A DNA stretch of 64,000 nt from Paraphoma chrysanthemicola (taxonomy: Eukaryota; Ascomycota; Dothideomycetes; Pleosporales; Phaeosphaeriaceae): positions 868,001 through 932,000 of the forward strand of contig JAGMWG010000008.1 in the NCBI GenBank assembly GCA_020744225.1, given 5' to 3'. The position numbers were made by a program, and so were the translations under genes. The notes beneath the pieces were generated by a model. That model was not told the DNA's origin. It was given only the letters and a program-made list of their open reading frames with translations, and made no database searches. Each line of letters opens with the position of its first letter. Positions within the stretch are counted from its first letter, which is position 1. Of the stretch, positions 33,580-42,850 are shown piece by piece.

Positions 33580-34138
33580 ATGCTTTCATTCAAAACCGGT
33601 CCTTTCGCTCTCATCGTCTGTGGAGTCTGCAGCATGGACGTCGAGATCTGGGATAACAAGGACTGTCACGGCGGTTCAAACTCGTACTGTTCCTTTGCGC
33701 ACACACGACAAAGACAACGTAAGGCTAACCCATTCGCAGTGAGTGTGTTCCTAGAGATTCCGGCCTGAATACCGTTCTTTTTTGAGCTCATACTGGGAGT
33801 CAAGTAGACAGCTGACCCAACTGTGCCTTTCAGTGATACATAGGCTCTACGCACTTCCCATGTACTGTTACAAGCGAGGCGACTTCGAGGTGTATATCCA
33901 GCTACAAGGCATTGGTGGCATGGAAGAACAGGCGGTGGCAGCTCGAGCAAATGACACAGCCAGCGAGTCTCAGTATGTCGCTTTCTTCACCACGGAAGAC
34001 TGCAACCCCGACAACGTTATAGATAATGCTTGGTTGGATAATGGATGCTCATCGAAACTACCAAACAATCCAGCGGATTGGAAGAGTTGGTCGGTCTGGG
34101 ATATGTGCGCTGAGATCGCGGGATGTTCGCTGGAGTAA
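33580..34138 (+). CDS. Small secreted cysteine-rich protein (effector-like)
   Basis: Two exons, 33580-33718 and 33834-34138, give 147 aa. The 115-nt intron uses donor GTAAGG and acceptor CTTTCAG with an upstream GCTGAC branch site. The alternative GTGAGT donor at about 33739 would put the second exon out of frame. The N-terminus MLSFKTGPFALIVCGVCSM is a probable signal peptide. The mature part has about seven cysteines, in KDCHGGSNSYC, MYCYKRGDF, TTEDCNPDNV, NGCSSK and MCAEIAGC. It fits the general picture of a fungal small secreted protein that may act at the surface of another organism. No family is recognised. It sits between two larger secreted-protein genes. Confidence 0.6.
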
Positions 34139-34819
34139 CCAGATTGTATGAACATAGATTTAACTTGAGAGCAAGCTCACCGATCTCGGATCATCTATTG
34201 TACTATTCCTGCGGGTTTCCTCATAACTTGCACTTCTCAAGTGCTATGCGAAGACATGCACGCACATTTTACATCAGTAAGATACATACACTAGATAATA
34301 GAGATTCGTCGACAGATTCGTATGATCAAGATAAACGAAGAGTGGCAATGATCACTTCTTCGTAGCTACCGCAATTCTAAAACAGGGATTATTTGGGACA
34401 AGGCAGACTTCAAATCATCCCCTAAATGACCTTCCTCTGACATGCGAGTCAAGACAAATAACGCCACTGATAACTATTCACGTCTTTCTTAACCGCTGTA
34501 CCCCTTCTGAAGCCTTCTGGGCAGAAACAATATGTCTCGGTGTTCGGCGCTTTTGAATTTGTCGGTGGATGTCATACCAACTTGTTCTACATGCCCGGGA
34601 GCGGCGCTGTCACGCATGTTTGTAGGTGGCGTTGTTGAATGCGCTCTCAGACACTGTTCTCAAACATGCCCTTGAACGGCGTGGTAACGTCGCCTCCTCT
34701 ACGCCGCAAGCAAGGCGTTCTACAGTGATCAAGAGACTGACATGAAACCTGACAGTTCTTACATTAAATAGACAGGCTGCAGTCTACGATCAAGACGAAT
34801 ACACACTTTCGTTGCGACC
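34139..34819. promoter_or_regulatory. Promoter region of the third secreted-protein gene
   Basis: No gene is supported. It contains the 12-mer CTACGCCGCAAG at 34699-34710, identical to 33165-33176 in the other intergenic region and about 110 bp upstream of the ATG at 34820. Confidence 0.45.
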
Positions 34820-36658
34820 ATGATGCATAAACTGCAAATGCTTCACCTCTTGTTGTACATCAACACGCTTTGCTATTCCTCCTTTGGAAGCGCCGCCGAT
34901 ATCGCTGCCATTCCGCAAATACTTCCCGAAAGCTTCACCCCTTTCGGAGACTTTGAAGTGGTAAGCGTCCGCCAAGTTGGCGACGAGGATATTGTTCAAA
35001 TACGAAGGCGGGCGACCGAGCAAGACTGCGAGACTGATTGCATGACCTATACGTCCTGGACTGACTCAGGTGTCCACCAATGCGATGATCCTGCTGAAGA
35101 TGCCGTCATGCCAGAGAAAAGGTCTCGTTTGGAGAAAAGGCGGAAGGACTCGAAGTACGTCGTTCCCTTGCAGCCTGATCTTTTGATCATTAGCACGACT
35201 AAGCTTCAGTGTAGAATCTGTGAGGACGCACTCTTCACCAAGGACCCCAAGGATATAATGTCAGGTTTCAACATTTATTCACCGAACTGGCCAAATCCTA
35301 CTGAGAGTGAAAAGGCATGTTTACATGGTCATATAAGAACAGATACCTAACAGTGAACAGAGAAACAAAGCTGTATATGATACGGGAGATCCGGCAAAAC
35401 CGCTCGAACCGGAATGGTTTCAGTTGAAATCCCACGAGAAGCGATGGAAAGCCAATCCAGGAAAGAATGGCAATCGCTGTTACGACACGGAGCACGTCCT
35501 CGAGTGGCAAATGTTGGGCCAATTTCTACAAGAAGACAAAGAAAAGGGTGCCGACAGTCGTTGCGCATTTCTCTACAAATACTTCGTTCAGAAGAGGATG
35601 GAACTAAAGACATACAAAGTGAAGGCTGCTAAGGACAAAGGAAAGTTGACCTCCAAGAATCGTTTCGATTACGAGGAAGTTGATTACTTGTTCTCCAAGT
35701 ACGACAACAAGGCCCAAGTGGATGCCAGAGTTATTGACTGGATCGGTAAGTGATCTCTTGATTAATACTCTAGCCTTATCGAGGCTACTGTGGTTTCTTT
35801 CATATCCCATTCTAATGAACAGGATATGCTCGAAGGATATAGCGCCAAGGTGCCCGAGTCGTGAAAAAGCAGGCTGATTGCGACAGGATTCCAGTGGCCA
35901 GGAAAGGGCACCTCACAATCTAAGCCTCCAAACCCTTGGGAGTATGAGGCGGTGGTCTTATACAAAGACGTCAATATCAAAAAGGAAAATGTCAGTTGAC
36001 TTCTATACCCAACACCTGTTTTTTTTACTGATATGTAACCTCATAGGTGTGGGAGGGCCTGACACTCTTTCCCGAGCCAAAAACGGATAAAAATCAGGAA
36101 AGCTCATATTCTCTCGAGTGGGCATTTAACAATGATTACTTCGACGGTACCTCCAAAAAGAAATGGCCCGACAACAAAGGGACATGTAAGGCAGTCCATA
36201 TGTTCACGACGCTCATGGCCGTGGTTCAATATCACAATGACCCATTCATCCGAGAGGTCATGAGGGCTCAGGTGACCCGTGTGGGCGACGCATTCGCATT
36301 CCTGGAAGATGAAGTGCTCGTAAATGAGCAATGGGAACATCCTGTAACGAAACAAATCGAAAAATTCAAGCCGCGAGACCTCAGGAAAGAGTGGTTTGAC
36401 TGGATGAAAAAGGTACACAAGGAACGTCTTGATAAGCTTACAAAGGCCTTAGCAGACAAGATCAGTGTCTTTGAATCGAAGCCTGGAACCAAGTCGAGAC
36501 TGAAACGATGGGACTACTCCGGTGTCTTCCGAAGAGCGGTGGAAGAGCCTAATTGCGGCTTCGAGAAAGATGACCAGGAGATGAAGAAGCGGGTAAAGCT
36601 TTTAGTGGACGCGTATAAAAGCATGAAGCCGGTAGATTCAGAATTGCGGCTGGATTGA
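34820..36658 (+). CDS. Large secreted protein of unknown function with dibasic sites
   Basis: Four exons, 34820-35318, 35371-35745, 35887-35990 and 36047-36658, give 529 aa. The first donor is uncertain: GTTTAC at 35319 is used here, but GTGAAA or GTCATA nearby also keep the frame with acceptor AAAG at 35370. The other two introns have GTAAGT and GTCAGT donors. A signal peptide is clear (MLHLLLYINTLCYSSFGSA). Dibasic and tribasic sites (IRRRA, EKRSRLEKRRK) could be cut by Kex2. Cysteines pair in CETDC and CRIC, and a motif NRCYDTEHVLEWQML precedes RCAFLYKYF. The C-terminal region is helical and charged. I have a weak memory of EHVLEWQ-like motifs in other fungal secreted proteins, but no function follows from that. 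It lies beside two other secreted-protein genes. Confidence 0.72.
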
Positions 36659-36994
36659 AGGATTTGAGCTACTTTTGGGGGCTACAGGCTTGACGTGGAA
36701 GTATGTCGCACCTGTTAGAATCATTGCTACAGGTTTCGGGAACTTGAATTTGAAGCAGCACATACTGATTGATACACCTTTTGGCCTGCAAGCTTGTTCC
36801 ATAGTGACATTCATAGCTTCCGATTCTTGGCCTGTCAATTAGTGTCAATCGTCCTGTTCGTTTGCTGTCACATTCATTGACAATGGCCTCCACATGTGAT
36901 ATGCATATCATTCCAGATGAGGTAGGACTTGTCTATTCATCAGAATCTAATCCCTTCTTATCTTCCGTTCACACATTGTATATGAAATATACTG
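36659..36994. other. 336-bp spacer, nothing seen
   Basis: Convergent 3' region between the secreted-protein gene and the leftward F-box gene. It presumably holds both polyadenylation regions. Confidence 0.5.
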
Positions 36995-38726
36995 TCAAAA
37001 TACCCCTTCGTATCTCAGGAGCATAAGATTATTGCCCTGTGTAGCCCAATTACGCTCCTCGAGGAAGACAATCTTTGCGTCTTCACCAAGTATGCTCTGC
37101 CAGCTGGCTTGCACCTCATCCCATGGCTTCCAGCCATTTACGCGCCAATAGAGCCGATTCCGATGCAAGTAAGCTGCATCTCCAGCAATTTTCGGATAGT
37201 CACGCGTCGGCGCGTCCTTCGGCGATCGAGGCGTGCCAGCTTTGACGTACCAGATTTCAAACACGCGGCGTACAATTGGATAGTGACGCAGGCGTTGGCT
37301 TTCCTCAAAGTATCTGTCTATTTTAAGAATCAACTTCCGCAAGGTGGTGATGCGCGAGATTGCCTTCGAGGCGTCCAACAAGAATGGTAACAGTGTAGAT
37401 GGATCTGGCAAAGATCGAAATTGGTCCCGGCGAACAACCTCGGTCCGGAAGGGTTCATCTTCGTAGACTTGGACGTGCTGTTGTGAGCTCAAGCTTCTAC
37501 CATCGTCCTCCTCATCGTACTCCTCATCCTCTTCTTCCCACCAGTCCTCCCACTTTGGATCGTTACGAGATTGCTGAATGGTATCCTCATCGAGTACGTG
37601 ATACCATCGACCATCCGCTGTCTCAGGTGCAAAATGTAATTCGAGTTGCACAAGCGCAGGAAATGGAGTACCGGCTTGAAGAACAATCCCACGGAAAAAC
37701 TCCAGGCATACCACCAAACCACCGGTCAATTCAAGAATGGCCAAATTGGGAAAGGTCGCGAAGTGGTTGAAGATGCGAAACCATGAGTCTTGATCCCATG
37801 TGTTGTCCTCGAACAGTCTATGGACTGGTAAGCTCTCATTTCCCATGTTAGAGTGCCAGCAATTGATGCGAATTTCGCGAAGTTGATCGCCCGTGAGGCT
37901 GCAGATTGACTTTGCTAAACCTGGGCTTATCAGAAGCATTCATATGAGTTCGCAGCAAGTACGCACTCTCTCGTCGTTGTTGACGCTGGCGTCGACCACA
38001 ATTATATAAATCTTCTGTTGCAAGAGACAGGCGCTGGACGTTTGGCAGCCGTCCGACAATCTTCGAGATGCACGAATGCTTCAGCTCCCGAAGCTCACTC
38101 ATCCCTGTCAGCTTGAAGGCTTCGATGCCATACAGCGTCGGGAGAACCTCTTCGCGCACGAGTTCATATTGTCCTGATACCGCTTGGGCTTCGCGAATAT
38201 CCCGTCTAGTATGATTCACGCGTAACGACGAAGCAGAGCATTGGTTATCTTCGCGTCCTATCATTCCAGGTTCGGGGTTTCGATCTGCGCGCAGGAAGTA
38301 GAGTGTGATTAGAGACTTGGTGATTGCACGAGCCTCTAGGTCTGCTAAGATCGCAAAGATTTCGGCGACGGATGCGGAGAAAACTTTGCTGTCAGCCAGC
38401 CGATCTGGAATTCGTGTGACAGGACAGCATCCGAGTGGATTGAGCGTGGGTGGAAGTATGAAAACGATAGTGACCATGCTCAAGTATGCCCGGCGCGCTA
38501 TGTTCTCTCCTCTGAATAGCGCTACAAATATGCTCAGTTCCTCAGTTGTGACAGTCAATTCTTTAAATACGAGCCTCTCGATACAAGATCTCCATGTTCG
38601 TGATACCGTGGGGTAGCGGGCAAGCTTGGCATGGTACCTCATTCCTCGCGAACTGACACCCTCGCTTAGCTCCTTCGGAATCTGGTCAAGGATATGGGCG
38701 AGTATTTCAGGCGGTATTTTATTCAT
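36995..38726 (-). CDS. F-box protein (intact copy of a tandem pair)
   Basis: Two minus-strand exons, 38726-37967 and 37920-36995, give 561 aa across a 46-nt intron (donor GTGCGT, acceptor CCCAG). The F-box is at the extreme N-terminus: MNKIPPEILAHILDQIPKEL, followed by VSRTWRSCIERLVFKELTV. The middle has Leu-rich stretches (LSELRELKHS-like, RLPNVQRLSLA) and a strongly acidic low-complexity segment near residue 380 (WWEEEDEEYDEEDDG). It is the probable parent or sister of the damaged copy at 39366-40621. The likely role is substrate recognition in an SCF ubiquitin ligase; the target is unknown. Confidence 0.8.
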
Positions 38727-39365
38727 GGTGTGAGAATCGAGAAGGATGGAGAGTGTGTCAAAGAAAGTGCTGTGCGGTGAATATATGATGGCTGCAGTTG
38801 TGCGGCACGGCCTGATTACGCGCCCATAAATTCATGCACTGCCTCCGTTTGTCGGTAAGCCCGTGGTACGGACGCCGAGTAACCTAGTTCGCGCTAAAAC
38901 GATTTTCAATATTTGAACATGAAAACACACTCACAGAACACCCTTACAACACTACAGTCACGCCTGATTTCACCCCTGTATGAGTGTTACTTAGAAGTCA
39001 AAACGCAGAAAAATAAGCCTTTTAGAAAAAAGAGCTTTCCTAAAACTATGTTACTTACAGCGTGCAGAAGGAGGGCGTTAAAGAGAGTAAAGAAGCCGGA
39101 ATTTCTTGCTATAGTCGCCGCTTTTCTAACTAACTTGGGAACACCAAAGTCTTCAAAATCTTCATTCCCACCCAATCCACACCTACCCTGCAGCACTTTT
39201 TATAACATTATCTTCTTTGCAAAATATAGAATACACTATGGTTACTATGTCGCAAACATTTTATTAGAATCAAGCCGTTGTTGTAGTGTTGAAGAGACGC
39301 TGCACAACAGGATAATCGTCAAAAACATCTCCATCATAACCAAATCCGTATCGTCTTATTGAGTC
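38727..39365. other. Promoter of the F-box gene plus AT-rich island
   Basis: From about 38890 to 39365 the sequence is visibly more AT-rich than its flanks, with runs such as AGAAAAAAGAG and many TTA/TAA. A 148-codon ORF with an ATG at 38919 spans most of it (basic, with KKSFPKTMLLTACRRRALKR) but has no recognisable domain. The island ends where the neighbouring F-box pseudogene loses its C-terminal coding region, so it may be a decayed mobile-element fragment. I could not find convincing terminal repeats. Confidence 0.45.
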
Positions 39366-40621
39366 TGATTACTCGTCTCCTCCTCGTTTATCTTCTTCGT
39401 CGTTATGACTTTCACCCCAATCTTCCCAAAAGTCCGTGTACTCGACGTTCCTCTGTGAACTTTCTATTGCGTCGTCGTCCCGTTGGTAGCGCCATCTGCC
39501 ATCAGCTGTCTCAGGTGAGCTCGACGAGGTTGGGAAGGGCTTGTCAGGATGTTCGAGGATCCCCTTGAAAGATTTCTGGGCAAACTACAAGAGCTCCTAG
39601 CAATCGAACTCTAGCTCGGGTTAAGAGAGAGGCAATATGGTCAAATATGCAAAACCAATGCTCTTGACTCCAGTTCTTGCTACCAACAAGACCATTGGCG
39701 AGGAAGCGATTATGGGCGAGTTCAATCTCGTCCCGCATGGGTGTGTGCCCGATAGTCAGCCAAACTTCGCGAAGCTGACAAGCTGCAAGATTGAAAAGGC
39801 GCAGTCGCAAAGCCTTGACTAGTCAAATGCAATCTTGAACATTCACAAACGGATTACTTTGTCGTCGAAGGAACCGGAAGTATTGACCATATTCATAGTT
39901 GTCCCGCGCTGGAGACGCATCATTTCTAGATCAGGCAGTCGCTCCACAAGTCCAGGAATCCAAGCAGGGTTCAGATATTGCAGCTCTTTCATGCCACTGC
40001 TTCCAGTGTATTCGAGATTTGCAATACCTTTCAGTACAGAAAATGCGTTTGCCTCTACCAATTCAAACAGGCCGAATAGAATATTGGCTTGTACCACTTC
40101 TCGTCTCGAGTGACGTCCCTGATTTGAACAGGGAACCAGATCTGAGCCTTTGGGCTCTTGAAATCTGGAGTGGTGCAGTCTATCATGGTAACACAACCAA
40201 AAGGCACACCTCTCCTTTGACCGAGCCTCCAAGTCGGTTATGATGAGAGCCGTATATGTCGAGAACATGTCGCGATCAGTCTCGTGGTCGGGAAGGACGA
40301 CCGCCGCGCAACGTCCAAGCGGATTTCGAGGTGGCGGCAACATGAAAGTTATGTTTAGGACATAACCTTGGAAATGTACGCCAGCCGCGAGATATTGTGA
40401 CCACTAAGCAGTGTCGCAAAAGCATCTAGCTCATCGGTTGTAACTTGTGGATATGTAAATGTCAGTCGCTCAATGCATCCTTTCCATGCCTGGGATATCG
40501 AGGCGACGGGAGAGAGCCTGGCATCCCACTGTCAATGGTGCGGCGGGCCAGAGTACCAATCGTGCGCCTCGACGATATGTCCGGCAACATGTTCCAGAAT
40601 CTCAGGTGTAGTCTTACCCAT
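39366..40621 (-). pseudogene. Decayed tandem copy of the adjacent F-box gene
   Basis: The minus strand from an ATG at 40619-40621 reads MGKTTPEILEHV, then after a stop ISQAWKGCIERLTF and VTTDELDAFATLLSG. These match the intact neighbour's PPEILAHI, VSRTWRSCIERLVF and VTTEELSIFVALFRG. Further similarity follows: GMKELQYLNPAWIPGLVERL against GMSELRELKHSCISKIVGRL, and SQEHWFCIFDHIASL against DQDSWFRIFNHFATF. The last match is ETADGRWRYQRDDDAIESSQ against ETADGRWYHVLDEDTIQQSR. Stops and frameshifts interrupt it at several points (for example after PPHH and after KVMS). It ends in the acidic segment, about 160 codons short, at the AT-rich island. It is non-functional as protein. Confidence 0.85.
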
Positions 40622-41381
40622 TGCTGGAAAAGTTGGTCAAGTTAGCAAATCGATAATAAAGAGAAGTTACACTGCTGTATTCATGATCGAGTGCTGCAAT
40701 TTGCGGCACAGCCTGGGTCGGCCTCTTCTGAGCATTGCGTCGCTCCCATTTGGCATGTCAGCGGTAGTGCACCTTTTTCTTTGCCATGTACTGAAACATC
40801 TTTCACGATATATGCTACAATGGTCGTAGGAGCGATTCTGGAGCCCTAAATTCGCATTGGCAGAATGCAAGGTTGATGTTCAAATGCCTCGGCAGTTGCC
40901 GTTCATGACGAGCTACGTCATACACCCACTAAGAAATACTCATTCGTGCATTCTCACCTCACCCGGAGTCTCGCGGCATGTAACATTGCAACAGTCTCCA
41001 AGCGGTCACTTCCGGCCTTTGCAAGCTGCATTCCTAGCTGGCCACCTTTTGAAATGCCCGCTTCTGCATACAAAATTCGCCAAGTCGCCGTCTGGTCGCA
41101 GTAAGGTGGAGTAGCTCCATCGAAGCCGAGAGCTATATCTGACTAAGAGTCGGATGATATATGAGAGCGATAAAACCCAGAGAAAGCATCGAACTTTGAA
41201 CACACGAGAATCTGATATTTACTACGCTTCACTGCATCCGCAAGCATGACTGCATCACAATGGATAGGGGACCGCGTCCCTACGCTCTTGCGCCCAACCA
41301 TCCTTCTGTCAATATCAGCATACCGTATGCTTTCTGGAGGACTTGCCGATGGACCAACGCTGACCGCGCGCAGATTTCTTC
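40622..41381. other. 760-bp spacer, no supported gene
   Basis: Divergent upstream region of the F-box pseudogene and the methyltransferase gene. A plus-strand ORF from an ATG near 41247 (MTASQWIGDRVPTLLRP) overlaps the methyltransferase start in another frame. It is unlikely to be coding. Confidence 0.5.
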
Positions 41382-42176
41382 ATGACAATATTTGAAATAC
41401 TATTCTTGGAATGGCGGCCATTCAAACTTTTCAACCTCACCAAAGTGCGCTTCCAGTCTTTCGCCCGTCTATGGAAAACGAATGGCGAACTCATGTCAGC
41501 TGAGATGCCTGGACCGACATTCGAACTACTTTCTCGCTGCCAGGGTGTAGTTCTTGATATTGGTCCCGGATCTGGGGAAATGCTCTCGCGATTCAATCCC
41601 GATATGATCAGCGCCTTGTACGGCGCAGAGCCAGCAGAAGACCTTCATCCAGGTTTGATCAAGAATGCAACGAAGAGAGGCTTCAAAGACAATTTCCATC
41701 CGATGCTTTGCGGCGCCGAACCTGAGAGCCTAATTCCAGCGCTGCATAAGAGCGGTATTTTGCAAGTCAGTGGGAAAGGCGGATCAGCGGGGGACGGCAT
41801 TTTTGATGAGATCTGCTGCACCCGGGTTTTATGCGGCGTTCCACATCCGGAACAAACTATCAAAAGCCTCTACAGCTTGCTCAAGCCTGGAGGCCGCATG
41901 GTCGTTTGCGAACACGTCGCGAACCCGTGGAGAACTGAAGGCGCGATGCCAGCACGACTGATGCAGGCCGTGTACACACTACTTGGCTGGCCGTTCTTCA
42001 TGGGTGGATGCGAACTACAACGACACACACTAGATTATTTGAGGGACGCGGGTGAGTGGGACCAGTTCGAGCTGAAGTATTACGGCCCAAGAGATGTGAT
42101 ACCTTTTGTGGTTGGCGAGTTGATCAAGAAGCATGCCTCCTTGGACAAGTCGTATGCCGCAGCGGTCAAAGAGTAG
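41382..42176 (+). CDS. SAM-dependent methyltransferase, METTL7/TMT1-like
   Basis: Single exon, 264 aa. The N-terminal segment TIFEILFLEWRPFKLFNLTK is hydrophobic enough for a membrane-associated helix. The class I methyltransferase motif I is VVLDIGPGSGEML, motif II is the ALYGAEPAEDLH acidic region, and the post-motif LKPGGRMVVCEHV is clear. The order and the tail (LRDAGEWDQFELKYYGPRD) resemble METTL7-type methyltransferases, which in animals methylate thiols. Fungal members are not characterised well enough to name a substrate. An additional upstream exon is possible because the predicted N-terminus is short. Confidence 0.82.
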   Translation: MTIFEILFLEWRPFKLFNLTKVRFQSFARLWKTNGELMSAEMPGPTFELLSRCQGVVLDIGPGSGEMLSRFNPDMISALYGAEPAEDLHPGLIKNATKRGFKDNFHPMLCGAEPESLIPALHKSGILQVSGKGGSAGDGIFDEICCTRVLCGVPHPEQTIKSLYSLLKPGGRMVVCEHVANPWRTEGAMPARLMQAVYTLLGWPFFMGGCELQRHTLDYLRDAGEWDQFELKYYGPRDVIPFVVGELIKKHASLDKSYAAAVKE

Positions 42177-42850
42177 GTCAGAGATCAGTACATTTGCGGT
42201 ACGTGGTTTGAGGACCTTGCAAGGATATGTCAGGCACCCAAGGAATTTGTTCTCATTCTCTGGCACACCTTTCACCTAACCAAATTGTGTCGCTGCAAAT
42301 GTAAATACATCAACAGCGAATCAGAGGTACACAATTTAGCATCGCGGGACATGGAGTCGGTGAGGGAAGCACTCCACATCTCGTGACCAGTGCACAACGC
42401 CTAACCACACCACAGCCACCATGTTAGTGTTAGTCGCCCGAGGGTCACACGCCATGTTCCTGAGTGGTCAGTCAGACCGGATCGAGTTCCAAGGCAATCG
42501 ACACCTGCTGCCCGACTTTCCTCTTCAAGCAGGTTGACGTACCATTTGCGCAGTGGCATGACCCAACTTGCGGTAATTCTCATTGGTCAAGAACAAGATC
42601 CCGGATGCCCAATCGTGCGATTTGTCGGACAGTTTCGAGGATCATGCAATTGCGCCCGAAGAGGAAGATATAACGAGCAAGGCAGAGATCCTGTGGTTGG
42701 AGCGCATTTCTTGACTTGCTTGAGGAGCCATTGATGGACAAGGCGGGCAGATGATTGCGCGCTGGCGCTAGCCTGGTTTTGAAATTCAGGGTCTAGCGAA
42801 TGTGCAACGCGACTTGCGGGAGCTTCTTGTGAAGATGCAACGTCAGCGCT
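42177..42850. other. 674-bp spacer, no supported gene
   Basis: The region between the methyltransferase stop and the aldehyde dehydrogenase start. Short ORFs only. Confidence 0.5.

Noticed and set aside
33719..33741. 22-nt intron GTAAGG...CGCAG in the small secreted-protein gene
   Set aside because: Too short for a spliceosomal intron; the 115-nt intron with a proper branch site restores the frame.
38876..39375. CGAGTAA / TTACTCG as terminal inverted repeats of the AT-rich island
   Set aside because: Only 7 bp, and the right copy lies inside sequence homologous to the F-box gene, so it is not part of an inserted element.
41247..41395. Upstream ORF overlapping the methyltransferase start
   Set aside because: Different frame, no splice sites that would join it to the methyltransferase frame, and no family resemblance.
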